63,560 nt of DNA, taken from the NCBI GenBank assembly GCA_007693915.1, contig RECS01000159.1:1-63560 (forward strand), in the 5' to 3' direction. Positions 35,923 to 44,607 of the stretch are shown here, in pieces. The translations under genes were made by a program, and so were the position numbers. This DNA is from Saprospirales bacterium (GTDB lineage: Bacteria > Bacteroidota > Bacteroidia > Chitinophagales > Saprospiraceae). The notes under the pieces were generated by a model. The model was not told the DNA's origin. It did no database searches and saw nothing but the letters and a program-made list of their open reading frames with translations. The first letter of the stretch is position 1. Each line of letters opens with the position of its first letter.

Positions 35923-37967
35923 TTTAGGCAATTCTTATAAACTTCCATTGTATTCAATAATGTCCTCCGAAAATTAAACTGCAATGCTCTATTGAAGGCT
36001 TTCTGTTCAAGGTGAGACCTAAGTTGTTCATCAAAGAATAGCTCACCCATTTTTAACGCAATATCATCAGGAGAGTCAGGGTCTGCAATAAGTCCAGAAT
36101 CTCCAACTACCTCTTTTAGTGAGGTGATATTACTATGTAAAACGGCTGTCATGCAACTCATTGCCTCTAACGGTGGGAGTCCAAAACCTTCATAAAACGA
36201 GAGGTAAATAAAAGCTACCGCTTCTGAAAACAGAACATGCAAATCCCTATCTTCTACAAAACCCGTAAAATGTATTTCCGCGCCATGATTTTCCGCCTCT
36301 TTTAATATTGGCATAGTTTTCCAACCTTTGTCACCGGCAATTACAAGACTAGCTTGAAGTCCGGGATTATTTTGTTTAAATTGAATAAATCCACGAATGG
36401 TATTGATCAAGTTCTTTCTTGGCTCTATAGTTGATAAACATAAGAAAAAGGAACCCTCAGGCAGCAAATAACGTTCTCTAACTTCATTGGTTAAAGTAGA
36501 GTTGAAATTGGGAAAAAATAATTGGGCATCAGACGCTTCATAAACCAAACTCACCTTATTTTCTGGTATGGGATAATACCTGATAAAATCTTGTTGAGTG
36601 AATTTTGATATAGCGATAAAATGATCTGCACTTTTTACACTTTCAGTGATTCCTTTTTCCGTCCGTCTGACATTATCATCAGTGTGAAACTCTGGCCTTA
36701 CCTTATGAGTTAAATCGTGAATAGTAACGATCAAGCTTCCCTGAAGCTTTTCAATGTAATGAAAATTCTGAGGCAAAGGGAGGTGAATTAAATCGTACAA
36801 GGGTACTTGACCACTAAACTTTCGAACTAATGCATCTTCTTCCCTTTTTCCCACACCAGATCTTGCTTTTCTGAGCAAGGATCGGACAGGGGTATCCCTG
36901 TAAAATGAAGCCAAAGGCTCATAAATAAAACCCGGTGTAAGGAATCTAATTATAGCCTTTATTCCCAACAAAACCTTTTCATAGGCCTTAACCTCTTTTA
37001 CCAAATTATTTGCATAAAACTCAAATCTATCCAAAGGTTCAATTTTTTTATTTATCAACAAGTCAAAACGAAACTGTCCGTTTCCGTACTTGCTCACTTC
37101 TTGCAATCCCTTTAGTAAATGAGTAAGGTATCGTTTTATTCCATCATTTCTTGAAATTTGAAGTTTATTCGCCTCTATTAGAATTCTATACTTTGGGGTT
37201 TTTAAAGTTTTGTCGGCAATCAACCCCATTTTATCCATAACCAGACCATCCAGCAAAGGATTTTGGCCAACACTAAAGGTATGATCAGCATAGCCCAATC
37301 TATCCATTACTTCACCATGTTTCCTCCAAAACAATCCAAGTAATTCATCCGGCATATCCTCCTTCCATGTACCTGACTTACCTTTTCTGAAGAATTTTTT
37401 GCTAAATTCCTCAGCGCTTATTTTAATACTTTTTGAAGTAGTCTGACCTCCGTACTTTGGCTTTCCATATTTCATGGATTTAAAATTGGGAAGTTGATCC
37501 CATTGTGCCTTTGGCATATCGATTAAACTTTCTACCCTTCTGAATTGGGCTTGCGGGTCCCTAATTAAATCCTCATATCGGATAACCAGATCTGCCCTTT
37601 CTATCCATTTTAAGGCGTTGATTGACCATCCGCCAAAAAAACTCCCCTCTGCTGCAACAATGGCTTCTTTCAGGTTGTCATAAAGATTGGAACCTGGATT
37701 GACTATATCTGATCTGTGATGTGCAATAGAAACCATGGCATCCCTTCCATCACGAACCAAATAAATGGCGGGAATTGAAGGGTCTGATGGATAAAGATCA
37801 TCTGGCAATAGATGCGTTTTTACAAATGGGAATTCTGAATAGTTTTCATCCACAGGGTAATCGCTTTCTTTATGCCATGTGCTGGATTCCAATCCATATA
37901 CATAAAAAAGTATGTTGCGAAAAAAAGTATTACCCGATCGCGGGAATGAAGCCAACCAGCATTTCAT
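35919..37967 (-). CDS. Sulfotransferase-GT4 glycosyltransferase fusion
   Basis: 682 residues in two parts. Residues 1-235 form a PAPS-dependent sulfotransferase: 5'-PSB loop ASFPRSGNTFFRN, 3'-phosphate motif VRDGRDAMVSIAHH, and a late RKGKSGTWKEDM. Residues about 260-682 are a GT4 glycosyltransferase with LSTIEPRKNLINTIRGF and YEGFGLPPLEAMS. Its glycosyltransferase half resembles the separate GT4 encoded next in the operon. The fusion suggests that one sugar is added and sulfated in sequence. Both neighbours overlap it by four bases. The fused frame is open throughout, so it is not an assembly of two stops. Confidence 0.88.
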   Translation of the reverse strand: MKCWLASFPRSGNTFFRNILFYVYGLESSTWHKESDYPVDENYSEFPFVKTHLLPDDLYPSDPSIPAIYLVRDGRDAMVSIAHHRSDIVNPGSNLYDNLKEAIVAAEGSFFGGWSINALKWIERADLVIRYEDLIRDPQAQFRRVESLIDMPKAQWDQLPNFKSMKYGKPKYGGQTTSKSIKISAEEFSKKFFRKGKSGTWKEDMPDELLGLFWRKHGEVMDRLGYADHTFSVGQNPLLDGLVMDKMGLIADKTLKTPKYRILIEANKLQISRNDGIKRYLTHLLKGLQEVSKYGNGQFRFDLLINKKIEPLDRFEFYANNLVKEVKAYEKVLLGIKAIIRFLTPGFIYEPLASFYRDTPVRSLLRKARSGVGKREEDALVRKFSGQVPLYDLIHLPLPQNFHYIEKLQGSLIVTIHDLTHKVRPEFHTDDNVRRTEKGITESVKSADHFIAISKFTQQDFIRYYPIPENKVSLVYEASDAQLFFPNFNSTLTNEVRERYLLPEGSFFLCLSTIEPRKNLINTIRGFIQFKQNNPGLQASLVIAGDKGWKTMPILKEAENHGAEIHFTGFVEDRDLHVLFSEAVAFIYLSFYEGFGLPPLEAMSCMTAVLHSNITSLKEVVGDSGLIADPDSPDDIALKMGELFFDEQLRSHLEQKAFNRALQFNFRRTLLNTMEVYKNCLK

Positions 37968-38635
37968 ATCGAACCTTTTCTATTTTGATTTTTAAGTAAA
38001 AGGACCCTATTGTACAAATCCATATCCTCCTGATTATAAAGTTCAATTAAATTCCTTTCTTTAATGGTAATACTTTCTTTTTCCTTAGAGAAATGTAAAT
38101 TAATATTTTCTCTGGGAGCTACATTAAATTTGCAATCCAATTTAGAAAATAACTCCTCAACGTCGTTTTCAAAGTTTTCCATTAATCCCGCAAAAAAAAG
38201 ATCCTCTGGTTCGAGACCTTCCATAAATCTGCTCATCCTGTTTTTGCATTCTGGCAGAGCTGCATACTCCAACAGGGTTTCTTTAAGCCGATGTTGGTTA
38301 GCTGCTGTTACTTTCCCCGCTCTAATTCTTTTTTTAAAGAAAAAAAAGTTTGAAATGACACGCTCTACAGGATGCCTAAAAAATGCGACAATTTTAATGT
38401 TTCCTGATCTTTCAATAAATGAGGAAATTTCCCTCCAGTAGAAATGCCCATGCAGTACCTTCAATTCAGGCCTCTGTAAAGAACATAAGAGTTGAGAAAT
38501 TTCCTCAGAGGTACTCCCCTTTAGCATAGCTCTTTTGACAGAAATCACTGCATCAAAGCCAAAGTTCTTGTGGTATAACTCGAGCAAACTACTTCCACCT
38601 GTTTTGGGAATATGAAGATGAACTATTTCAAACAT
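37964..38635 (-). CDS. Sulfotransferase family 2-like protein
   Basis: 223 residues. IVHLHIPKTGGSSLLELY is the PAPS-binding loop and FFRHPVERVISNFFFF the 3'-phosphate motif of the Sulfotransfer_2 group, which usually acts on carbohydrates. The start overlaps the preceding gene by 8 bases and its stop overlaps the next start by four. It is paralogous to the gene at 38628. Confidence 0.85.
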   Translation of the reverse strand: MFEIVHLHIPKTGGSSLLELYHKNFGFDAVISVKRAMLKGSTSEEISQLLCSLQRPELKVLHGHFYWREISSFIERSGNIKIVAFFRHPVERVISNFFFFKKRIRAGKVTAANQHRLKETLLEYAALPECKNRMSRFMEGLEPEDLFFAGLMENFENDVEELFSKLDCKFNVAPRENINLHFSKEKESITIKERNLIELYNQEDMDLYNRVLLLKNQNRKGSI

Positions 38636-39332
38636 AATCAGAAAGGTTCTTGTTTCTCATCTGAAGTGCATTTTGGTACAGCTCCATATCTAGAGAATTC
38701 AGCACTTCAATTTCCTCTATTATTTCTTTCGGCAACTCCTTTTTCTTAGCTGAGGTCTTATTCTGGTATAACAGTTTTGGAATTTTATCCCAGTTAAGGA
38801 CTAAAGCTATTTCCTTCAAATCCAACTCAAAATCTTCCTGAATTCCTACAAAATCAAATTCACCCAAGCTTATTCCTTCTAAAAATTTATACTGTCGATT
38901 TCTGTTCTTTTCATCTCGCGCATATTCCACCAGTGACCGTTGCATTTTACTTAGTATGTTTAAATTACGTTGTTCTTCTTTTAAAATTTCATGCAGCCTG
39001 GATTCAAGATAAAAATAATTTGAAATCACTCTTTTAACAGGATGTCTAAGCCAAGTTATCCGATGTATTGAATTTTCGTCAAAATCAAACATCTTTTTCA
39101 GATCACTGTATACATAATGTCCATGTAACACCCGTGCATTTGGCAATTCTTTGTCGGAATAAATACTTTCATTCAATCGAACTACTCCCCTATTGTTGAT
39201 ATCCCACCTTACTACAGCATCTTCTCCATATACCTCCTTCAAAATATTTCGGAAAGATGTTCCTGCAGTTTTAGGAATGTGAAGAGACAATAATTCTAAT
39301 CTATAATTGTTTGATTTTTTTCTAAAAAACAT
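38628..39332 (-). CDS. Sulfotransferase family 2-like protein
   Basis: 234 residues with LLSLHIPKTAGTSFRNIL (PAPS loop) and TWLRHPVKRVISNYFYL. It is the near paralog of the next gene in the operon; both have YARDEKNRNRQYKFLEG or a similar central segment, so the pair arose by duplication. It starts 20 bases after the methyltransferase stop. Confidence 0.85.
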   Translation of the reverse strand: MFFRKKSNNYRLELLSLHIPKTAGTSFRNILKEVYGEDAVVRWDINNRGVVRLNESIYSDKELPNARVLHGHYVYSDLKKMFDFDENSIHRITWLRHPVKRVISNYFYLESRLHEILKEEQRNLNILSKMQRSLVEYARDEKNRNRQYKFLEGISLGEFDFVGIQEDFELDLKEIALVLNWDKIPKLLYQNKTSAKKKELPKEIIEEIEVLNSLDMELYQNALQMRNKNLSDYV

Positions 39333-39352
39333 AGTTATTTTTCAATTTTTCA

Positions 39353-40087
39353 TCACGGCACCAGCTTTCTGACTAAAATTACAGCATAAGTAGCAGGTAC
39401 ATCTGCATAGTGATCATCATCTAACTTCAGAGCGATGGTAGAATTACCTTTTAACTCAATTGAGAAAGTATCCGGTGGAAAAATTTTATCCAATTCCCTT
39501 TCATTAACTCCTACCAACTCAGTTACTTTTTCTGTCAGCACTCTTTTTAATTGTTTTGGAAAATCTCCCAATTTCAGTTTGAGTCGAAAGAAATAATTTT
39601 TAGCATCATCCGATAGTTCAATAAAATAAAGAATCCCATTTCTTCCCAACAACAGCGCTAAAGATTCCACAAAGGCATCTCTATCGTTAATAAGGATTTG
39701 CTGAAGAGTTCCCCTCATATATACATTACAGTCCCCAAGTTCTTCTGAGAGCTCCTGAACCTGTTCTTTATTCAGAATATCCAATTGTTGGAAAGAGAGA
39801 TTGGCAGAAGAAAATTTACCTGCTGCGATTTTAACCGCCTCATGAGAAATATCTGTACCAATAACTTTTTGAAATTCTTCGGCCAATAATTGAGTTTGTG
39901 TGCCAATACCACATCCGACATCCACAACAGCCAAATGGGGATTAAAGAATTTTCTCATCACTTTAATATCCAGACCTATAGCCAATTGAGGATCGACATC
40001 CCAAGGAATATCTTCCGGCTTGGAACTCATTGAACGGTAATAATTTTCCCAGTTGGCAAGATAAAAATTCTCCGACTTAGTACCCAT
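39353..40087 (-). CDS. Class I SAM-dependent methyltransferase
   Basis: 244 residues. VVDVGCGIGTQTQLLAEEF is SAM motif I and KVIGTDISHEAVKIA motif II. The acceptor is unknown; within this operon a sugar or a lipid carrier is the likely one. It is the first gene of the minus-strand unit, with a -7 element just upstream. Confidence 0.85.
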   Translation of the reverse strand: MGTKSENFYLANWENYYRSMSSKPEDIPWDVDPQLAIGLDIKVMRKFFNPHLAVVDVGCGIGTQTQLLAEEFQKVIGTDISHEAVKIAAGKFSSANLSFQQLDILNKEQVQELSEELGDCNVYMRGTLQQILINDRDAFVESLALLLGRNGILYFIELSDDAKNYFFRLKLKLGDFPKQLKRVLTEKVTELVGVNERELDKIFPPDTFSIELKGNSTIALKLDDDHYADVPATYAVILVRKLVP

Positions 40088-40100
40088 ACAGAAATTTTGC

Positions 40101-40108
40101 CAAAATTA
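40101..40108 (-). promoter_or_regulatory. -7 element (TAATTTTG) of the minus-strand glycan unit
   Basis: Reads TAATTTTG on the minus strand. Start of transcription would fall about 7 bases before the ATG at 40087, so the mRNA would be nearly leaderless. Confidence 0.4.
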
Positions 40109-40170
40109 GTCAATTTTCAATTAATGGTCATTGCATACCTCTAGTTTCCCCCTTCTCCAATTAAAATAAG

Positions 40171-40178
40171 TATCTTTG
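40171..40178 (+). promoter_or_regulatory. -7 element (TATCTTTG) of the plus-strand glycan unit
   Basis: TATCTTTG followed by C. It overlaps a TTG that would otherwise open the downstream frame, so translation must start later, at the ATG at 40200. Confidence 0.55.
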
Positions 40179-40199
40179 CTTTCCAAATTTCAGCGATTT

Positions 40200-41225
40200 A
40201 TGGGAATAGAGCAATCCGGGAGAAGGGTTTTATTTCACAGGTTTTTTAATATCTACAATGGGGGAACAAGTGGAGGGCAAATAAAAGTCAGGGATTGTTT
40301 CGAGCACTTCCGACAGTCCAATTTATACAATCCCCGGTTATTTTTCAATCCTCTAACTGTCTGGTTTGAGAATCCGGGTAATGTCTGGTTGCCCTACAGA
40401 AACACGCCATATCATTTAAAAAGTTGGGAAATCCAAAAAGGAGACATCCTATTTTTTGCAGGTATTGATTGGATGGTTCTAAATGAAAAACAAAGGTTAA
40501 ATCCTCCTGTTCCACTTATTAATATCGCCCATCCCAGACATACCATGTCAACGGACAAAAGAAATGCCTATCTGAAACACCCGGCTATAAGGATTACCAA
40601 AAGTAGCATTAGTAAAAAAATATTAGATGATTACGGTGTTAACGGACCAGTTTTTGTCATTCCTGATGCCATTGACCCCAAGGGTCTTCCCAAGCCGAAT
40701 GAAAACCCTGATTTAGATCTTTTAATTGTCGGATTAAAAAACCCGGAGCTGGCAAAAAAGCTGGCAAAAAGATTGAGATGGCACAACTTGATTAACAAAG
40801 AAAAAATAAGATTTGAGGTTCAACTACCTCCGAAGCTACCCACCAGAATGGATTTTTTAAATCTGGTAAACAGAGCCAAAACTGTAGTTTACTTGCCGTT
40901 GGAAGAAAAGTATGGGTCAGAGGGATTTTACCTGCCGGCTCTGGAAGGCATGTTTTTGAAAAAACTGGTAATCTGTCCTTACGCTGTGGGCAACATTGAT
41001 TTCTGTATTCCGGGAAAAACCTGTCTCATGCCCGATTATGCATTCAAAAGTATTTTAGACACCATTGAGCAGGCACTAATCCTTCCTCTGGATAAAAGAG
41101 ACAGAATTGTTCAAAACGCATGGAAAATAGCCCAAAATCACTTACTAGTAAATGAAGGAAAAGCATTGATTAATCTCTTAAATCAGGCAGATGATATCTG
41201 GAATGAGAAAGATCTTTTCTTATAA
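40200..41225 (+). CDS. Glycosyltransferase-like protein (GT-B type)
   Basis: 341 residues. It resembles glycosyltransferases of the GT1/GT4 superfamily: an N-terminal FFNIYNGGTSGGQIKV, a nucleotide-sugar domain after PDAIDPKG, and the late acidic motif SEGFYLPALEGMFLKK. Overall similarity to known enzymes is weak. The start is the ATG at 40200 because the upstream TTG lies inside the -7 element. The next gene starts before this one ends. Confidence 0.7.
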   Translation: MGIEQSGRRVLFHRFFNIYNGGTSGGQIKVRDCFEHFRQSNLYNPRLFFNPLTVWFENPGNVWLPYRNTPYHLKSWEIQKGDILFFAGIDWMVLNEKQRLNPPVPLINIAHPRHTMSTDKRNAYLKHPAIRITKSSISKKILDDYGVNGPVFVIPDAIDPKGLPKPNENPDLDLLIVGLKNPELAKKLAKRLRWHNLINKEKIRFEVQLPPKLPTRMDFLNLVNRAKTVVYLPLEEKYGSEGFYLPALEGMFLKKLVICPYAVGNIDFCIPGKTCLMPDYAFKSILDTIEQALILPLDKRDRIVQNAWKIAQNHLLVNEGKALINLLNQADDIWNEKDLFL

Positions 41226-42060
41226 GAAAAGAGAGAAAAAAGGACGTAATATTGTATTAACAGGTATCCCCAGATCGGGAACTACTCTGGTTTGTAAGTT
41301 GCTTTTAGAATACGAAAACACCATCGCCCTTAATGAACCACTAGCTGCTGATTTATTCAAAAAGGGACATCCTCCTCTTGATGTAGTTTCACAATCCTTT
41401 AAATCCATTAGAAAAGGTCTTTTAAACACGGGGCATGCACCAGTGCGAGCGAAAGATGGCAAAATAACTGACAATGCCTACTCTTCAGGCGACCGCTCCC
41501 GGAAACGCGTTCTGCAAAGAAGTTCGGTCAAATTCGACAAAAAACTAACTACTGACTTCACTTTAATCATGAAACACTGTGCAGAGTTTAGTCTTATACT
41601 TCCTAAACTTACAGAACATTACGATTGCTTTGCAATTATCAGAAATCCACTTTCCGTTATTGCATCCTGGAATAGTGTCAATGTGCCGGTTTCAAGGGGA
41701 AAAATTGCAAAATCCAGGATTTTATTACCTTCCTTATATGAAGCACTTGAAAGTCTAAAAACCCTGGAGGATAAGCAGTTTTATATTCTCAATTGGTATT
41801 TCAGTCAGTTTGGTAATTTAACACAGCAAAACATCATTAAATACGAGGATATCATTCAATCGCAAGGTACAGCTCTGTCCGTGATTACAACTGAGAGGAG
41901 ACTGTCCGGAAGTAAATTAGAAAGCCGAAATGACAATCCTTTATACGACAAAAAAAATGTCTCCTATATGTTCGAATTGCTCATAAATAAGGGGGGGAGT
42001 TTTGAAAACTACTACTCAAAGGGAGATATTGAAAATTTGGCTCAAGAACTAAAACTTTAA
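41191..42060 (+). CDS. Sulfotransferase-like protein
   Basis: 289 residues with IVLTGIPRSGTTLVCKLL (PAPS-binding P-loop) and IIRNPLSVIASWNS (3'-phosphate motif). The basic leader KIFSYKKREKKGRN precedes the domain. ATG codons at 41191 and 41203 are both possible. It overlaps the glycosyltransferase by 35 bases. It is clearly paralogous to the next gene: both have an RxKDGxIxDNxxxSG segment. Confidence 0.8.
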   Translation: MISGMRKIFSYKKREKKGRNIVLTGIPRSGTTLVCKLLLEYENTIALNEPLAADLFKKGHPPLDVVSQSFKSIRKGLLNTGHAPVRAKDGKITDNAYSSGDRSRKRVLQRSSVKFDKKLTTDFTLIMKHCAEFSLILPKLTEHYDCFAIIRNPLSVIASWNSVNVPVSRGKIAKSRILLPSLYEALESLKTLEDKQFYILNWYFSQFGNLTQQNIIKYEDIIQSQGTALSVITTERRLSGSKLESRNDNPLYDKKNVSYMFELLINKGGSFENYYSKGDIENLAQELKL

Positions 42061-42070
42061 GAAGGCGGAT

Positions 42071-42922
42071 ATGGAAAACAAAACCAAGAAGTCAGGGAAA
42101 AACATTATCCTCACCGGACCACCAAGAAGTGGGACTACCTTAAGTTGCCATCTGCTCAATAAATTAACCAATGTAGTAGCACTGCACGAGCCCATGAATT
42201 TAAAGATGTTTCCAACAAAAGAAGAGGGCTTGAAAAATATACCTTTGTTCTTCGATGAAATGAGAACTCTGATAATGGAAAAGGGGAAAGCTATTTCTCG
42301 GGTAAAGGATGGTCAGATTCCGGACAATCCTTTCCAATCAGGCTATGAGTCACGAAAAAGTACAGTAAGAAAAGAGCTTTTTACCTTAGCTAATCCACCA
42401 ATCAATGCTGAATTTACCCTGGTCATCAAGCACAATGCTCATTTTAGTTTCTTACTGGAAGAGTTGAGACAAAAGTTTGATTGCTACGCAATAATCAGAA
42501 ACCCACTAGCTGTTTTGGCTTCATGGAACACCATAAAGGCTCCCGTCTCAGAAGGAAACCTCAAGGTTTTAAAAGGCCTAAATCCTCAGCTCGAGCAGGA
42601 ATTATGGAGAATTCCAGAAGTAATAGACCGCCAGGTTCATCTGCTAGATATACTTTTCAGACAGATAAAACTCCTTCCATCTACTCAAATCATTTTTTAT
42701 GAAGAAATTATTAGGACTGGAGGAAAAGCTCTTTTTTCAATAAGCGAACAAGCCATCACGCTAAATGAAAAATTATCGAATACTAATCTAGAAAAACGGT
42801 ATCCTCAACAACTCATAGAATTGATTTATCAAAAACTCATCAGTAATAAGGGAGATAATAAATACTGGAATGATTTTTATCCCCCCTCTGACTTTGAAAA
42901 AATAATGAATGTTTACCTTTGA
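42071..42922 (+). CDS. Sulfotransferase-like protein, paralog of the preceding gene
   Basis: 283 residues: IILTGPPRSGTTLSCHLL, ALHEPMN, RVKDGQIPDNPFQSGYESRK, and AIIRNPLAVLASWNT. The motif order matches the gene at 41191. The pair probably sulfates different positions or acceptors of one glycan. Acceptor and regiochemistry cannot be read. Confidence 0.8.
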   Translation: MENKTKKSGKNIILTGPPRSGTTLSCHLLNKLTNVVALHEPMNLKMFPTKEEGLKNIPLFFDEMRTLIMEKGKAISRVKDGQIPDNPFQSGYESRKSTVRKELFTLANPPINAEFTLVIKHNAHFSFLLEELRQKFDCYAIIRNPLAVLASWNTIKAPVSEGNLKVLKGLNPQLEQELWRIPEVIDRQVHLLDILFRQIKLLPSTQIIFYEEIIRTGGKALFSISEQAITLNEKLSNTNLEKRYPQQLIELIYQKLISNKGDNKYWNDFYPPSDFEKIMNVYL

Positions 42923-42942
42923 TGTTTTAATTTGGAATCACC

Positions 42943-44163
42943 ATGGCCTATTTGGAGATATTTGTTGATGTTGCGATAGCCTTAGGCATCATATTAATGG
43001 CTTGTCAGATAGTAGGTTCACTGGCTGCTTACATAGCTCAACCCCGGGTAGTTGGAGAAATGATTGCCGGCGTTTTATTGGGATCTACCCTATTTGGTAA
43101 AATTTTCCCGGAACTTTATTTATTGGCATTCCCGACCGAAGTTATGCCTTTTTTATTTGTGATTGCCAACATAGGCTTGTCATTTTACATGTTCATAGTC
43201 GGAATGGAAATTGACCTCAAATCTTTCAACAAGAAGCTGATGACAGATGCAGGTCTATTATCATTTGGGGCTCTGATTACTCCATTTATTTTTGCCTTTT
43301 TTACTACTTTATTGTTTGCCGACTTGCTGAACACCATGAATCTGCCATTTGCTTCCTTTTTCATCTTCATGGGAGCGGCTTTTGCCATTACAGCTTTTCC
43401 CATGCTCGCCAGAATTTTGCAGGAGAACAATATTTTACAAACCAAAATAGGGGGACTGGCTATGGTGTCTGCCAGTATTCAAGATGTTATCAGCTGGATT
43501 TTATTGGGACTTGTTACCGCTTTGGCTGTTGGGAGCGGACTCAGCAGCGTTTTTGTAATGATAGCGGGAGCAACTGCTTTGGTCTTTTTTCTCTTTTATG
43601 TAATTAAACCACTTCTCAAGTTTTGGATTGAGCGAAGAGGGGTACAACAGCTCGACAACAGCACCTTTAGTGTGGTTCTTTTTCTATTGATTATCTGTGC
43701 TGTATTTACAGATTACCTGGGATTATATTCAGTTTTTGGGGGATTTATGTTGGGACTGGCCATGCCCAGGATTCCTCATCTTGTAGTAGGAGTTAGCAGC
43801 AAACTAAAAGACATTACTCTGGTCCTCTTTCTGCCTGTATTTTTTGCCTTTTCAGGATTGAATACAGATTTGGGAATCCTTACAGAAACCAGATTTATTG
43901 GACCCACGATCATAATTCTATTGTTTGCTTTTGCCAGTAAAATGATACCTCTTTTTGGAGTAATGAGAACCCAAAAATACTCCTTCCAGGATTCCTTTTC
44001 CATTGCAGCCCTAATGAATTCCAGAGGTTTGATGGAATTGATAATAGCCAATATTGGATTGATGTATGGATTAATAGATGAGAGCCTTTATGCTATTTTA
44101 GTTTTAATAGCCATAGTTACTACTTTGTCTGCAATGCCCCTTTACAAAATGAGTCAGAGGTAA
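42943..44163 (+). CDS. Cation:proton antiporter, CPA2 family
   Basis: 406 residues with about 12 membrane helices and the CPA2/KefB-like fold: QPRVVGEMIAGVLLG near the N terminus, GLSFYMFIVGMEID, and SIQDVISWILLG with the Asp of the ion site. No C-terminal TrkA-N domain is present. It exchanges K+ or Na+ for protons. It follows the sulfotransferase gene by 20 bases and may be co-transcribed. Confidence 0.88.
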   Translation: MAYLEIFVDVAIALGIILMACQIVGSLAAYIAQPRVVGEMIAGVLLGSTLFGKIFPELYLLAFPTEVMPFLFVIANIGLSFYMFIVGMEIDLKSFNKKLMTDAGLLSFGALITPFIFAFFTTLLFADLLNTMNLPFASFFIFMGAAFAITAFPMLARILQENNILQTKIGGLAMVSASIQDVISWILLGLVTALAVGSGLSSVFVMIAGATALVFFLFYVIKPLLKFWIERRGVQQLDNSTFSVVLFLLIICAVFTDYLGLYSVFGGFMLGLAMPRIPHLVVGVSSKLKDITLVLFLPVFFAFSGLNTDLGILTETRFIGPTIIILLFAFASKMIPLFGVMRTQKYSFQDSFSIAALMNSRGLMELIIANIGLMYGLIDESLYAILVLIAIVTTLSAMPLYKMSQR

Positions 44164-44310
44164 AGTTTTCCGTATTTCACTCTGTCTGTTTGGTACCTAA
44201 ATTGCGGGGATTCTTAGCAGGTGATTGAGTACAACTATGATTAAACAATAGAATTCGGAGCGGACTCATTTATGGGTTTTCATTTTTTAACTGCTAAATT
44301 AACAATTTAC

Positions 44311-44318
44311 TATCTTTG
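44311..44318 (+). promoter_or_regulatory. -7 element (TATCTTTG) of the pyrrole-type gene set
   Basis: TATCTTTG followed by CA. It lies 35 bases before the carrier-protein ATG in a 190-base gap after the antiporter gene, so the four-gene set probably starts here. Confidence 0.6.
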
Positions 44319-44352
44319 CATAAGTTTTAAAATATCCTTAAAAGAATAGAAA

Positions 44353-44607
44353 ATGGAAGAAAAAGAAATTCGTAAGACAATTAGTAATTATATTAAAGAA
44401 GAGTTTTTGAATGAAGATGATGCAATAACTTTTGGGGCTGATACGCCTCTAGTTTCCAGTAGAATAATGGATTCAATTTCAACTCTCCAATTAGTTGATT
44501 TTGTTGAAAAAACTTTTGGTATTGAATTCAGTCACCACGAGGTAGACCAAGATAATCTGGATACTGTAAATAAAATTTATGCTTTTATAGAACGGAAAAA
44601 GGGGTGA
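44353..44607 (+). CDS. Stand-alone carrier protein (PltL-like)
   Basis: 84 residues of one four-helix carrier domain. The phosphopantetheine serine is Ser41 in RIMDSISTLQLVDFVEK, with Ile after the serine where many carriers have Leu. The following FVEKTFGIEF is typical. In the pathway that the next genes suggest, it would hold proline while it is oxidised to pyrrole. Unlike the Bmp1 protein of the bromopyrrole pathway it has no thioesterase domain. Its stop overlaps the next start (GTGA). Confidence 0.9.
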   Translation: MEEKEIRKTISNYIKEEFLNEDDAITFGADTPLVSSRIMDSISTLQLVDFVEKTFGIEFSHHEVDQDNLDTVNKIYAFIERKKG

